Shown: positions 25,536 through 37,830 of the stretch, piece by piece | Layout: each line of letters starts with the position of its first letter | Numbering within the stretch: position 1 is the first letter of the stretch | NCBI GenBank assembly: GCA_013396995.1 | Contig: VWZP01004535.1 | Coordinates: forward strand, 1,613,465 to 1,677,464 | Reading direction: 5' to 3' | DNA: 64,000 nucleotides | DNA from: Dicaeum eximium | Lineage: Eukaryota > Chordata > Aves > Passeriformes > Dicaeidae | Program-made: the position numbers and the translations under genes | Notes under the pieces: model-generated | Told to the model about the DNA's origin: nothing | Database searches by the model: none | What the model saw: the letters and a program-made list of their open reading frames with translations, nothing else

Positions 25536-26010
25536 GCAGCCCTGCAAGCCCCTCTCCAGCCAGCCATCACTAACACTCCAGATAAAATTTGACATCTTCC
25601 CCCCGCTCCCCCTGCCCCGAACTCCAATTAATTGAAATGGTTCTACTGAGGGACCCTGGCGCTGCTGAAAAGGGAGAGGACTTTGCTTGGGTAATCAGCT
25701 TAAATACCGGCCCGTTTCCTGCCCTCGCTGCTCCAAACTTCCCATTTGGGAGACATAAATACTGGTTTTATTTTAAAATCTTTTTTATCTCCAATTTCCT
25801 CCTGTTTTTTGATGGGCCTCGTACACGACTCCCTTTCAAAGGGCAGGATGGTGCAGCCAGTAAAGTGGATGCAGACAGGAACTTTTAAGTTCAATGTTGA
25901 TTGCCTTTATTGGAAGGAGGGGGTAATGAGCGGTTTCACATGGAAAAGGTACATCTTCTCTGACAGTCACAAACTGGTGATAATTAGGAAGTAATCCACA
26001 GTTTCATTTC
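25536..26010. promoter_or_regulatory. candidate developmental enhancer flank, homeodomain and GATA motifs
   Basis: Continues from the CpG island without repeats. It contains an agataaaa GATA-type word near 25579, the palindrome CAATTAATTG (25625-25634), ctttgcttgggtaatc near 25681, taaaatcttttttatctccaatttcc near 25773 and ataattaggaag near 25979. Palindromic ATTA pairs are typical dimer sites for paired-class or antennapedia-class homeodomains. The function is inferred from motif density only. Confidence 0.4.
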
Positions 26011-26600
26011 TTTTTATATTTTCTAAACATTCCTGCCTAAATCAGCATTTTGCATCTTCTGCTGTAGTAGCAGAGCAATCATTTTTTTGAAGTTAAAAAG
26101 AGGTAACGGCTCCTTGTGTACATTTTTATAAATATATTCACCTGAAGACATGCCAAAATCTGGGTCAGCTGTAAGATAAGCTGTGAAATGCCAATATTCT
26201 GTAAAGAAAGAAGTTGTTAAAGAAGAATCTGTAATTCAGTATAATACATAGTTCAGTTTCTGCCAGGGTTGGATTCTTTACTTCTCATTACTCAAGGGAA
26301 TTGCCATGGAGGGGGATGGGTTTTGTGGAGTCGTGGTCTGTGCTCAGGTGAAAGACTTGGGTGTGTTTAATTTTAGGAGGGTAAACTGCAAACATTCCTG
26401 TGCTTCAGATTATGCATGCACACCATTTTATTCTTGTATTCACCATGACTTTTTTGTCCATCAGACATAAACTGATGGGGAAATTCTGTTTTCTAGGAGG
26501 AGAATTAGGGATCAGCTTGGGATCACTGCTTTTGAATGTGTCTGTTTCTTTTAAACGGCCAATATTTCTCTAACTTAACATTCTCTCATTTTCTTACCAG

Positions 26601-26752
26601 GCAGCAGCACTTGGCCTAGAGGACAAACTGCCCTCCAGCCACAATCCCAGCCCGTGGCTGATCCAGAGCCTTGGAATCAGGCACGTGGTGACCTCCAGAG
26701 ATGGCAGCCAGCAGCAAACCCACAGGACCTGCAGTGACACAGCACAACAAAG
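26601..26752 (+). other. candidate exon, 152 bp, open in one frame
   Basis: It is preceded by a good acceptor (ctcattttcttaccag ending at 26600) and followed by a near-consensus donor (AAAG|gtcagt at 26753). Reading from the first base there is no stop for 50 codons (starts AAALGLEDKLPSS, ends CSDTAQQ), and it finishes with two bases of a split codon (phase 2). It lies about 1.1 kb downstream of the CpG island. I do not recognise the peptide. It could equally be a non-coding RNA exon or a chance splice-site pair. Confidence 0.28.
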
Positions 26753-27683
26753 GTCAGTGTATCACCCTCTTCCCAGCCGACACCTCAGCTCTCAGAAATT
26801 CCCTCCCACCCTTTTTAGGGATCTGCTCAAACTCCTCTGTTTTTGCACTGGAGGCTGTAAAGTGACACTGCTCAGGAGTCAGAAAATAGTTCATGGACTC
26901 CACACAGATTTCTGGAGGCAGGTACATGTCACCTGTTAGGGGAGGTTCATCCGCTCTTCAAAGCCCAAGTCAGGACCCATGTGGCTGTTCTGGGATTTGC
27001 AGAATTGTCTGGAATTGTGTTAGGAACACAGTGTGGTTGGCAGTCTGTGCTCAGGGCCCAAATGAGGTCTCCTGAGGAATGCTCAGGAGCTCCTCCAATG
27101 TCAAGGAGAAGTGATCTGTAGGAAAATCAAGCTTTTCATCCCACCTTTTTATTTCAAAAGGAAGGGGCTGGCTGGTGTTGATGTTAATCATATTATTTGA
27201 CTGAAAATGGGTTTAGGTTCCTCATCCAGAGTTTCCCATGCAACAACTGGACCCAGCTCAGCTCCTGCAAGGGCACTAAAATAAATTGTTAGACATGCAA
27301 AACTTGCATAAGAACTTGCAAACCCAAGCTTAGGAAGCTGATAACAGTCAAGCTTTCCTAAATATGAACAGTTAACAGTAATGGTTGAAGGGTGATTTTT
27401 TTCTGGGGGGAAGGTGTCATATCCTTCACCTCATAGCAGCAAAGCCAGGATCCCCTTCCATCTATCCCAACCAGAAATGGATAATACCTTTTCCTGACTG
27501 GGCTTTAGGGGAAAAGCACGTTCTGTTCCCAGGTGTTTGAGAATTGAAGAATTACCTTTTTTTAATGGACTTTACTGATGTCAGTTTATACATTTATTAC
27601 CTTTTTTTTTAATGTTAGCCCTGTGTGTTGTTATTTCTCCAGTGCCAATTTTCTGGCACTGCTTAATGATGAATCATGAACAT

Positions 27684-27741
27684 TAACTTTATATATGTGT
27701 AATGCTTTATATAGATACACATATATATTTATATAAAAATC
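27684..27741. repeat. short AT-rich simple repeat
   Basis: ttatatatgtg ... cacatatatatttatata. An imperfect TA-rich tract that could form a short hairpin; simple sequence. Confidence 0.7.
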
Positions 27742-29910
27742 TGGGTGGTGGCAGGGAGAGACAAATTCTGTCTGCTCCATCTTTTGTTTGGATCTGGTTG
27801 CCACAGAAACACTGGGATCAATTTTGACAGACTAAAATACTACAAATTACAGTGTCGGATGACCTCATTACACAGGGCTGGCACGTTGGATTGCAACATT
27901 GCTGAAAGGAAAAGCGTGAACGCTGCAGGAATTTCTGCTCCATGGAAAAATGTTATTTTTGGATTCTTCAGGAAGGCGTGCACATAAAACCACCGGTTCC
28001 CTGGTGAGTGACTGGTCCCTGAGACCAGCACAACTTTCATCTTAATTTTTGGTTGTGGTAGGTGATGTCATATTTGGCCATACATTTCCTTAAGCTGCAA
28101 CTGGCATCTCACTGAGAAAGACCTTCATGTTTTCCTGTTAAACACTGAGGCAGATTTCTTACAGGAAGACTGACTGAATCAGTCTTTTTTCTTCCTTTTT
28201 TGGTGCCATCTGCTACCTGTGCACCTTGGTATTGATACAGCTGACATTGGTTTTGTGGTTTTTTGCCTTCCTGATCAATTAAGATGCATTGAACTGTGCC
28301 TAGTGTCTCAAAACTGGTTCATGCTGGAAACAAATGTCCCTTTAATTGCTGAGCAGTGTATTTTGGGATGGATTCTCAGTTGCAATAGGAGGTCCCTGCT
28401 GCATGGGGACAGCTGTGACATCTCAGGTTGCTCTGGGTTTTGCTTCCATCCTGTTTCCATGCTGATATGGGCCTTGCAGTTTGACTCAGGGAAACTCGTG
28501 GAACTTTATTGCTAGAGTAAAAGGCACGTTTAGTACTGGGTTTTATTTAGACCCGTTTATATGTTGGTAATATTTGTACACAGGGAGACAATGTGTGTGA
28601 GTTGGCAAACAGTTCAACCATTCTGTTTTTCTTCTAGTCAAGAATATTACTCTTGCTCTATCTAATCTAGAGTTGTAAATTGCAGCCGAGGTACAAATCC
28701 AAAACAAACATTCTGAAGAATTTGAATGGAGTAGAGCCCCAATTTCCATTTCAGTTCTCTCTCTGTTGTCCAATTTGTTAAACTCAAGTGGTCCCATGTG
28801 TGAGTAGCATGACTGCCAGAAGCACTCTGCAGCCATCTGCTTTTCTGGTACGTCTTTGATTATTTCTCTGTCCAGTTTTCTATCCAAAATTAGAACTGGC
28901 AACTCAGTTGGTTGATTAATATTGTATTTTTTATCATTTAACATTTCCAGCTTATGGCTAGGAAATGTCAGCAAGGTCATAAAAAGCACAAGAAATGAAC
29001 TTTCCTTCTCAAGACCAACTTTGCCATGGTAGAACTTTTTACCACGTTGTTTCAGCCCTTCAAGAGCAGCAAGAGAATTAAATAGGAAAGGTTTTACTGT
29101 TTGTGGGTAACACCAAACCGGAAGGAAAAGACAAAACAGCCTGGATTAGTTTGATGAGCTGTCTTGGACATGTGAAGAACTGCCAGGCACTGATAGAGTC
29201 ATTCCCAGTAGAGCTGAACTTAAAGCCAGCACTACATATAAACTCGACCTAGGGGACTAGAAGGAACCACTGATCTTTTAGAGTCCATGGTTCATTTGGG
29301 CTGAATTATAGGGTTTAACACATTGGAAGTGAAGGGGAAGGTGGCTCTGAGGCACCCCAGAGGACTCCTGAGTCCTGGTGCATGTTGTGGGCAGAGCCCT
29401 TCTGTGTTTGTGCAGCTTCACAGTTCCAGTTCATGAGTTGCATCAGTTGACAGAAATTGAAAGGTTTTAGATGCTTAAAGCAGAAATTCTACTGGAAACA
29501 CTGTGAAACGAGCAGAGGGTGAGGGAAAACTCTGGGTCATTGCCCTTGTATTTACTGCCTGAAGTCCCTGGTGCATGACACGGGGCTTTTGGATCGGAGC
29601 GTGCCGGGTGTGTCCGGGGCGGGAGCCAGAGGAGGCAGAAATGGATCAGCCCTTGAGTACACACTTGGCCAGTGAGATTGCATGAGAAACAGTCACTTAG
29701 TATTCATCTGTTTGGTTTTTCCCCCCCTTTTTAAATAAATTACATCAGAAGTTTGGTCTGATCCAGCTGCATCTTGGGAAAGTGTAACAGGTTTGCAGGA
29801 CCATGGTTGAAATCTCACGTGCCACATGCAGAGGTTTGGTATTTCCAGCACCACCTCAAACTGCAGAGGGGATGGGTGAGGAAGGGAGGGACTCCTGGGT
29901 GCAAGCTCAC

Positions 29911-30000
29911 CTTGTGAAATGTGCCATATTCTGATGTTATTGATGGGAAAGGTCCCTAACACAACCTCAGTCCGTACATTCGTCCTTGCCATTTTCCTGA
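29911..30000 (-). other. candidate minus-strand exon, 90 bp
   Basis: Read on the minus strand, a plausible acceptor (ttaacattgcctacacag) precedes the segment and a strong donor (CACAAG|gtgagc) follows it. One frame is open throughout (KMARTNVRTEVVLGTFP near its start). A 90-bp opening is common by chance, and no partner exon was identified on this strand. Low confidence. Confidence 0.12.
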
Positions 30001-31194
30001 CTGTGTAGGCAATGTTAAAATGTTTCTTTCAAACCTAAAGATCTCTGGAAACAGAACTCTGTGTGCATTTCCAGGATTGCCCTCTGACTGGGTGGGAAAC
30101 ATTGGTTTTTGTGGCAGTATTATACAGAAAATGAGAAGTTCACCAGACTCTGGTGGTTTCAGGGCTGCTGTTGAGGGTGGGCAGCTCTGGCTGGGCTGCA
30201 GCTCTCCATGCTCAGGCAGCTGATGGCCAGGGAAAGGCAGGCACTGCCCAAATACACAAACACTCAACACATCACAAATATTTTTGTTTTAAATTACACA
30301 GGTGGAGGGGAATAATTTAGCAAGTGGGGATGTGGTGGGAGCCAGCCAGGCTGGGCTTTGCTAATACCTGAACTAGGCTGTTGAAAAATGTTCTAAATTG
30401 GCCAGAAGATCCTGAAAGTTCAGCTCTCCCCAGTTTAAGTTAGTGGTGACAGGATTGGGCCCTCTATTACTTTTTTATGTGGTGTTAAAAATGACTTTCC
30501 CACATTTCCAAAGCCATTATTGAATCTTTTCAAAGCACGCTGTGAAATCATTGTGTGCATTACTTGTCCATATATACAGTAGAGTAATACAATATTTGGG
30601 CTTTTTCCTTTTGTTTGGCTTCTGCAAAAAAATGGCAAACCAAAAATCTTTCCCCCTCTCCCCATTCTGATTTTTTCCAGGTAGAATGATGGCAGACATG
30701 CTCAGCTCAGTTCCATCTAACATACAGCTTACTGGAATAACCAATTCAGTTCTCTGCCCTTTACAGTAAACTTGGGTTTGGTTTTTATGTATTTGTGATT
30801 TCCTTTAAACCATTTATAAACAGGTTAGAAATACCAGTTCATGACTCTATTAATAATCAGAGCTCTTTATATGGGTTCTTTAGGAACCTTTCTGTCTAGT
30901 AGGAACAAACTATGATAAACAAACACCTCCAAACTCTTCCTGCTGCACAAATATTCACTGCATTGTTTTGGTATTCCTTAGAGCATTCTGCCTTTGGTCA
31001 AAATGTTAAAGTCAGGGATTTAACTGGTAATTGTTATTTCCAGGAAGATGTTTGTTTTATTGTTCTTTTAGAGTACAAAAAGAAGTAGGTTTTGCAACAA
31101 CATTTATGTTGCATGAAAAAAAAACCCTTAAAATCTCTTTGGACAGTTGTGAGAGTTGGGATTTTGGTGCCAGATGCAGAAGTCTGCAGGATGG

Positions 31195-31292
31195 TTTGCC
31201 TGCTCCAGCAGAGCCAAGACAGTGATTCACTGTCCTGGACTTGGTGACCTCCAGAGGTCCCTTCACACCTCAATTATTTTGTGGTCCTGGAA
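31195..31292 (+). mobile_element. CR1 LINE 3'-end fragment, short
   Basis: The plus strand shows the CR1 terminus 'ggacttggtgacctccagag' then 'gtcccttcacacctcaatta' and 'ttttgtggtcctgg', a mutated attctgtgattctg end. Sequence upstream of about 31195 is too decayed to assign. Confidence 0.75.
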
Positions 31293-32269
31293 GGTTCCCT
31301 GTGCTGCTCTGGCCCTTGGGCTCTGTCTGAGCAGATTCATCTCACTGCCCCTGCAGGAAACTGAGGAAAAAGACCTGAGGATTTGTGCAGTTAGCAGTGA
31401 AGGGCTGGTAAAAGTTCAGGCTGGTGTGAAGGAGCAGCAGGATTGTGTGATGGGAAGTGCTGGTGGAAAAGAAGGAGGGAAGGCTGTGGGCCAGAGCTTT
31501 CAGCAGCATCAGCTGTTAGAGCAGCTCAGCTGTGTCACTGTGCTGACCTAAAATGGGTTTGGCTGTGTCAAAGCTCACCTGTCCCTGTGCAGAGAATGTA
31601 TGGACACGATCCTTGAGCTGTGATGTTGAGAGCAGAGTATTTTCTGAATTCTGACTTGGCCCTTTGAGAGGTTCAGGTGGTTACTTGTCCTATACTTCCC
31701 CTGTGCTTAACTCTGAGTGTTTCCTTGGACAGAAGGATGGAAAGTTCCTGAATAGTGCTGGAACATCTGAGAGCCTTGTGACAACACTGCAGAGAAGGGT
31801 GGTGTCACCCAAGAAATGATCTCCCAGAGCTGGAGGAGTTCAGCAGCAATGAACATTTTCTTAGTGCTTTCTTCCCTCTAAATGTAAAATTCAGGCACCA
31901 ACTTCTCAGCTGTGATAACCTTTTCATGAACTGTCCTGTCTCTTATGCTTTCACCTGTTAAAATAAATGACATTTATTAAAAAACCCCAGTCACAATAAC
32001 ACCAAACCCACATTTTTTTAGAGCATAAATCTACCACTTCAATTGCAGGAGCCTGACAGTGAATTTCTGACACCAAGTTATGTTATTTAATGAGTGCTAT
32101 TAGGTAGTTCTGTCACTTAATAGGATTGAGGGTTGGAAATGCCATGTAATATCACTTCACTGGAGAAAAAATCAACAAACAGCCCTCACTAAAAACCTTG
32201 TGTTGCCTTTGAAGTCGGTCAGAGCTGCTGTCACTTCAGAGGGAACCCGCAGGGCTGTTTTCACTCCCA

Positions 32270-32480
32270 TTTTAGGGGAGGCAACAGTTATTCTTGGCAA
32301 TTTACAGTAGGGGCACTCAAAAAAATCTCCCACCATCTGACTGGGAGTGAGGAAACAGAATAATTATGGCAAAAAAGGGCCTTTGCAGGCTCCTGTCCAT
32401 AATTATCCTCTCGTTCAAGGAAATGGAAGTATGGGCTCTGCCCAGGAAAAGTGCTAATGGCCATTATTGTCATGGGTTGG
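32270..32480. promoter_or_regulatory. candidate conserved non-coding element, ATTA-rich
   Basis: A repeat-free block with several homeodomain cores: cagaataattatgg (near 32357), ccataattatcc (near 32398) and gctaatggccattattg (near 32453). It lacks splice sites and open frames of note. Motif clustering alone supports the call. Confidence 0.22.
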
Positions 32481-34689
32481 CATTTGCCACCTAAAATCCC
32501 TGGGTGAGGTCTGGGCTGCCTTATGTCCCATGGAATTAGTGGGAGGTGCTTTTATCCTGGCAGTTTGGTGGTCATGGAGTCACCTGTGTCCCCCGTGTCC
32601 CTCTGGATGAGCTCAGGCTGCATCTTTGTGGGAAGGTGTGCAAAAAAGTGACAACAGCCAGGAGAAAGCAAGATGGAGACTTGGCAGCTGAAATTCTGTT
32701 TCAGGTGTTACTTTGCACACCAGGGCAACTTAAATCCATCAGATTTTTATCTCCTGGCTTTTTACCCTGTAAGGAAAAAAGGCTTTTTTCTGCAGAGAGA
32801 ATTCCCCACCTCACTGGGAGAACAGACACCGACTACAGGTACTACTGAGAAGAGCAGGGGGAAGAAATGTCCCCCCCTTAGAGCCTGGGGCTGAGCGTGG
32901 TTGGTGGCTCTCTTTTCATGCAGAAAGTCAAATTCTCCCTCTGATGCTGGTGTCCAAAGTGTAGCAAAGGAACTAAAATCCCTCTGCAGCAGCTGAGCAA
33001 CTTAAGTGGGTTAAAACCAGACAGATTCCCTGGGAAAGCCTAATGGAAAAAGGTGTTTTGCCTTTCCTATTAGTTTCATTTTTAAGTCCCTGTGAGGGTT
33101 CTGGGGTTAAACACGCTGTCAGTACCTTCATGAGGAGTCCCACATGTCCTCAGATCTTTCTGAACTGGGCTTCCTGTATTTGCAGGCTGTGAACTGGTGA
33201 CTGGTGCAGAGGATAACTCTGTGTTCCTTAAATTCTGAATTTCCCAAGGCTGCAGCCCTGTGTTCACACACACAGGATGCAATCTGTACCTTCTGGAGCC
33301 TGTGTGCAATAGCAAATAAAATCCCAAATCATTTGGAGTAAGGGGAGCACCAGCATTATATCCAAACCAGTTGTACTGGTTTGCTTCTGTAAATGTGCCA
33401 GACTAGGGGGTGAAATGAAACATGCTGGCTAAATGGTGAAATATGTATAATAAAATAACAATTAAAGGCATCAAAACTCTTTAAAGCCATGGCTGTGGAG
33501 GGCTGATGGAAGGACCCTGTGTGTACCTGGAGACAAGGAACCTTCCAGCAGTGAAATGCAGCTTCCCTGACACCCCTGACACAAGTCTCTCTCACCTCAG
33601 GGCAGTCAGGATTCCATCACAAATCCCACTGAGCCCATTGCAGCCTCCACAGGCTCGGTGCAGTGGAAGTGAACAAGTCCTGTACAATGGATTCAGTGTT
33701 TCCAGAGGGATCTGGAAGCTGGGAAGTTGATGTTCCTCGGTCCTAAGCTGTGCTTCAGGGGTTAAGATACACTCAACTTCTTCCTGTAACAAATCAGATT
33801 TGTCATTACTTGAAAAAGTGCTGATAGAGACCTAGGGAGAAGTTAAATCCTCTACAAAACTGCATGAAATAATACCAGTGGCAATGTTTAAAAAGTGAAT
33901 TAGGCTGCAATATCCTTATTTCTTGCCTTATTTTAACAGTTTGCCTGAGTGTGGCAGGTTTTGGCAATAAACCTGGATCTAGGATTGAGGGTCCTTTAAA
34001 GACAGGACTTTATACATTTCATTTTTGATGCTTCAGTTTTGCAGAATTATTCAAATTTCTGTAGGGCTGTTAATTAGTAGGTGTCCAGTTCAAAGTGTTT
34101 TCCAGTGGGATTTATGACTGAGGAGAAAGTGGGTTAGGCAGAAAAGGGATTTGTCAGGAGTAATAAGTTTGTGCTCTATTGCAGCTGCAGACAGGCTGCA
34201 TAAAACTTGTCCTGTGGGTCAAAATGATGTGTGTGTGGAGAGAGGGAAGTGAAATCCCAGCGCTTGAATCCTCAGCATAAAGAAGGTTTATGAAGTGCAG
34301 ATCTTTTTTTGGACCTTGACACTGGGATCTAAATAGAAAGTGCCCAACCAAGCTCAGTGAAGTCCTGCTGAGATAGGCCATTTTTGGAATAACCCAAACA
34401 TGACTTGGGCCAGCTCTTTCTGTTCAGGAAGCTGCCCAGGTCCCTGGTTTAAACCAGACCCTTTTTTTAGGGATTTTCTGTGTAAAGAATTGCCACGTGC
34501 AACCTCGGTATGAAATCGTTGCACAAATAGCTCCACTGTAGGGATATCCAGATTGAGCATACATCTATTCCCTCTGATTCATTTATTTTTGGTCATGGAC
34601 CCCTGAAGTCTTGAGGGCAAGCAGTTTCCCATTGGGAGATGTTTCTGCAAAGAGTGAGATGGGAAATGAGTGAAGGGAGATGTTTGTAC

Positions 34690-34960
34690 TGCCTCAGGGG
34701 CAGCTGCTCGGCTGGACTGACAGAGTTAACACTCATCACATCACCCGAGAGCCAGCACGAGCCTTCTGCCTCCTTAGACCCTGGCCATTAATATTTTGAC
34801 ACATATTTTGGTTCTTTCATCTCAGAAAGCAATTACTGTGACCAGTAAATCAAAACCACAACCGTGTGAGGCCTCAGCCTGGCGGGACCACCTTGCTAAA
34901 ACCACGCTTAATGTGCTTCTAATTATGAAACATGTGTTGATAAGGAGCTGCGATCTCAGT
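34690..34960. promoter_or_regulatory. candidate conserved non-coding element
   Basis: Contains ccattaatattttgac (near 34785), a RUNX-type aaaccacaacc (near 34853), a second aaaaccacgcttaatg (near 34898), cttctaattatgaaac (near 34915) and gttgataagg (GATA-type, near 34936), packed in about 200 bases with no repeat. An acceptor-like 'ttctttcatctcag' (34824) is present without a matching donor. The element type is inferred from motif density. Confidence 0.25.
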
Positions 34961-37189
34961 GTCCTTTGTGAAATGTCATCCTTGTACTCCAGAGACCCTG
35001 AGCACGTGCTGTGTGTCCCTGTGGGGTGTGAGGGAATCGCCTCCTCTTGGGAGAGGCACGAGGGGGAGCTGGCCAGCAGCGAGTGGCAGTGTCACTGAGC
35101 TGTGCCTGTCTGAGTGCTGCCAAGGCTTTGTTCCCTGCTTCACCCTGAAAAACCATTCAGGAGGTTTAAATAGGACTTTTAAAGTGCAGCATGAGCTGAT
35201 ATAGAACAGTGAACCAATGGGAATCTGAGAAAAAGGAAAGCAGGAGTATTCTGTAGAACACTCCTGACCACCAACAATCATCTTCTTTTGAATCCCCAAA
35301 TTTCTTATGGGAATCCATTTCTCTTTTGGAATATTCTCTTCCTTAAAAGATGTATTGCTTTGGGAAAATGCCCGGAGTGCAGTTTGTGGTGGTGTGTCCA
35401 GAAGATGTTCCCAAAAGCAAGCAAGGCTGCTGTTAGGTGTCACTTCATCCTGAAATAATTATCTGCTGTTGGCACAACAGAAATCCCATCCCACTCTCTT
35501 CATCTTCCAGATGTTTGTTGCTGTTGCCACCCTTGCTCCAGCATCAGGGCAATAACCTGGGCCAGAAAACTGATCCAGCTAGATCTGGAACTAGCCAGAC
35601 TAGAAATAAATCAATAAATAAGTCCCCAAGTTGGCTTTAGGCCAGGCTGAAGTGCCTCTGCAACTTGCAGCAGGACAGAGCCTTTAAAATTTGCCGACAA
35701 AGGTCCAGGTGGGAGCCGTGCTAAGGAATGAATCACTGGAATTTGACTTCTCTCCCAAAGGAGCTGCTCCCTGCACTGGTCCCCTGGCCAAGGTGAGTGG
35801 CCACAGCTGCTCACCAGAGCTGTTCCTCCACGTGGGAGCTGCCCTGCTTTAGCATTTTTTCCATGGGCTCAGGCTGGGAGAGGCAGGTTCCTTCACATTC
35901 TCCTGGATGTGCATGAGAACAGCCTGCAGGAAGAGCTGGAGGCACCACAGGCTCCCCATGGAGCAGCTCCCAAGGGCTCTGCTGCAGTCCCAGCCCTGGG
36001 GAGTTCCAGTCCTTGGGATGGCCCTGTGCAGAGCCTGCAGGTGATTTACAGCTCCTGTGCTGGGAAACAGCCCTTGTGTGAATGGGTTTTCTTAGATAAC
36101 CAGGAAATTTTGGAGTCTTCTGGGCCTCCTGAGTGAAAGACTTTAGATATTTATTTATTTTTCCATTTGAAGCAACAGGGCAATGCTCCTCCTACTTGTG
36201 TGCTAAATAGGAAGTATTTATGTTTTGGAAGACTTTTTTTAATATATTCTGTATAAAAGAAACACAAGGTGAATTTGATCCTCCATCTCCCTCCAGACAT
36301 CCCTGGCCATCAGCACATCCGTATTAATGGACTGGTTTGGATTTTAGAAGATACATGACTGATTTTTTCAGTTGTATTATAAGAGGGAGGTTCTGGCTGC
36401 TCCAAACCCAGGGCTGCTTCCAGCTGCTGATGTGGGGTAGGGATGGCTGGTAGTGAGACCCTGAGCAGAGCAGAGCTTTTCCTAAGCCCAGAGCCATTAG
36501 GCTGAGCCTGCTGGGTCCCTTCCAGCCAGCCTGTGTGATATTTCCTCTGGAGTTTCAATTGCATTAGATATTCATCTTCTCTTCCTGTCCCAAACTGTTG
36601 TTTAGTGCTGATGTGTCCTCTTAACTCACTGCCAAGTTCCAGCACAGTGGTGCTGAAACCAGTCCTAGTCTGTGCTGGGGTTTTTTAAACTTTGGGAGAA
36701 GTTTAACCCTTTGTCTCCATTGAAATCAGGGGGATGTTTGCACCTAAATCTCTTAATGGCTTTGGGAATTCCAGCACTGCAGCCACTGAAAGGCCAAGCT
36801 CGAGCCCAAGGCAGCTCCAGACCCTCTTATTATTATTTAGAGATTATTTAGAATCTCTTTGGGAATGTCTGCAATAGTAAGGGTTAATTTTTCTGTGGCA
36901 ATTGAATTGGCAAAAATGTTTCATAAATGGCTATTGTTTTCCAAAAGGAGCAGATTCCTTGTGCTGTTGGGTTTTTAAATCCTTGGAGATACAACATATA
37001 CATACACCACACTTGGTTATCCCCATAGACTTGGTTTATTTGTGTTTGCCTGCTTAGTGCAAACTCATTACTCTCCAGGAAAGTCCTTTGTTGACACAAA
37101 AAGACACTGGGGAAATATAATTTTTTTTTACAATAAAGTCTTGTATTCATATAAAATGTTTCTCATTGGTAAAACAAAATAAAGAACCC

Positions 37190-37450
37190 AGAAGCACTGG
37201 CATGCAGAAGTTCACAGCTTTTAATACAGTACATGTGTCATAGCACACTGTGGCCACCTAATGAGGAGCCTAATGCATTTTAAAAGTCTAATAACAGGAC
37301 AGTTTAATGACTTTGAAAAACTTCAGAAACTCATTGTCTGAGAGAGTGAGGATGAATAACTAATAAGCTGAAATGTATTTACCTTTAGAACAATATGTTT
37401 TGTTCCTCTAAGTGCAAGCCTTTGATCTATTGAAAGGGCTCTGCTCATTT
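37190..37450. promoter_or_regulatory. candidate conserved non-coding element with TCF/LEF-type site
   Basis: Repeat-free AT-rich block with cttttaatacagtac, cctaatgaggagcctaatgc (near 37258), agtttaatgac (near 37302), gaataactaataagc and a perfect CTTTGATCT (near 37422; reverse AGATCAAAG, the TCF/LEF consensus). There is no gene or repeat here. Confidence 0.22.
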
Positions 37451-37654
37451 CTAAGACAGGGAGTCAAACTGGAATCCAGACTTTAAACTTGGTTAAGGAA
37501 CTGTATGTGTAAGAGTGTTTTGCAATAAAAAAAAAAAGCTGAAAATGCAGCAACCTACTGCATCATTTGGGAAATGTACCCCCAAGAGAGAGTTTAGATT
37601 CTGGGAGCAAACACACACAGCTTCTGTTCAAAACCCCTTTGCAGTGTGCCCTGT

Positions 37655-37830
37655 AGATCCCAGATTGGTTTGAGCTTGAAGGGACCTTAAAGCTCTTCTC
37701 ATTCCACCCCTGCCATGGGCAAGGACACCTTCCCCTGTCCCAGGCTCCAGCCTGGCCTGGGACACTGCCAGGGATGGGGAGCCACTCTGAGGTGTCCCAG
37801 CTCAGCTGGGAGTGTTGGGGATGCCCCAGG
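37655..37830 (-). mobile_element. CR1 LINE 3'-end fragment
   Basis: The plus strand reads the reverse complement of a CR1 tail: 'gattggtttgagcttgaagggacct', 'ccacccctgccatgggcaaggacac', 'cccaggctccagcctggcc', 'ccagggatggggagccac'. The terminal ATTCTATG repeats are degraded. It is 5'-truncated and carries no intact frame. Confidence 0.88.

Larger units (their letters stand above)
26753..31194. other. unique non-coding DNA
   Basis: No recognised gene or transposon. An AT-rich patch with TATATA words lies at 27684-27741. A minus-strand splice-like pair brackets 29911-30000 (listed separately). CpG-containing bases near 29578-29630 are too few for an island. Confidence 0.55.
31293..37654. other. 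unique non-coding DNA with several motif-rich blocks
   Basis: No gene recognised. Two blocks (32270-32480 and 34690-34960) look like conserved non-coding elements and are listed. 35511-35793 is bounded by an acceptor and a CCAAG|gtgagt donor but is closed in all frames, so at best it is a non-coding RNA exon. At about 36510-36535 a 'gggtcccttccagcc' word may be a tiny CR1 relic. Confidence 0.5.

Noticed and set aside
35511..35793. Segment between 'catcttccag' and CCAAG|gtgagt
   Set aside because: Closed in all three frames; could only be non-coding.
36480..36540. Short 'gggtcccttccagccagcctgtgtgat' resembling a CR1 end
   Set aside because: Too short and diverged to separate from chance.
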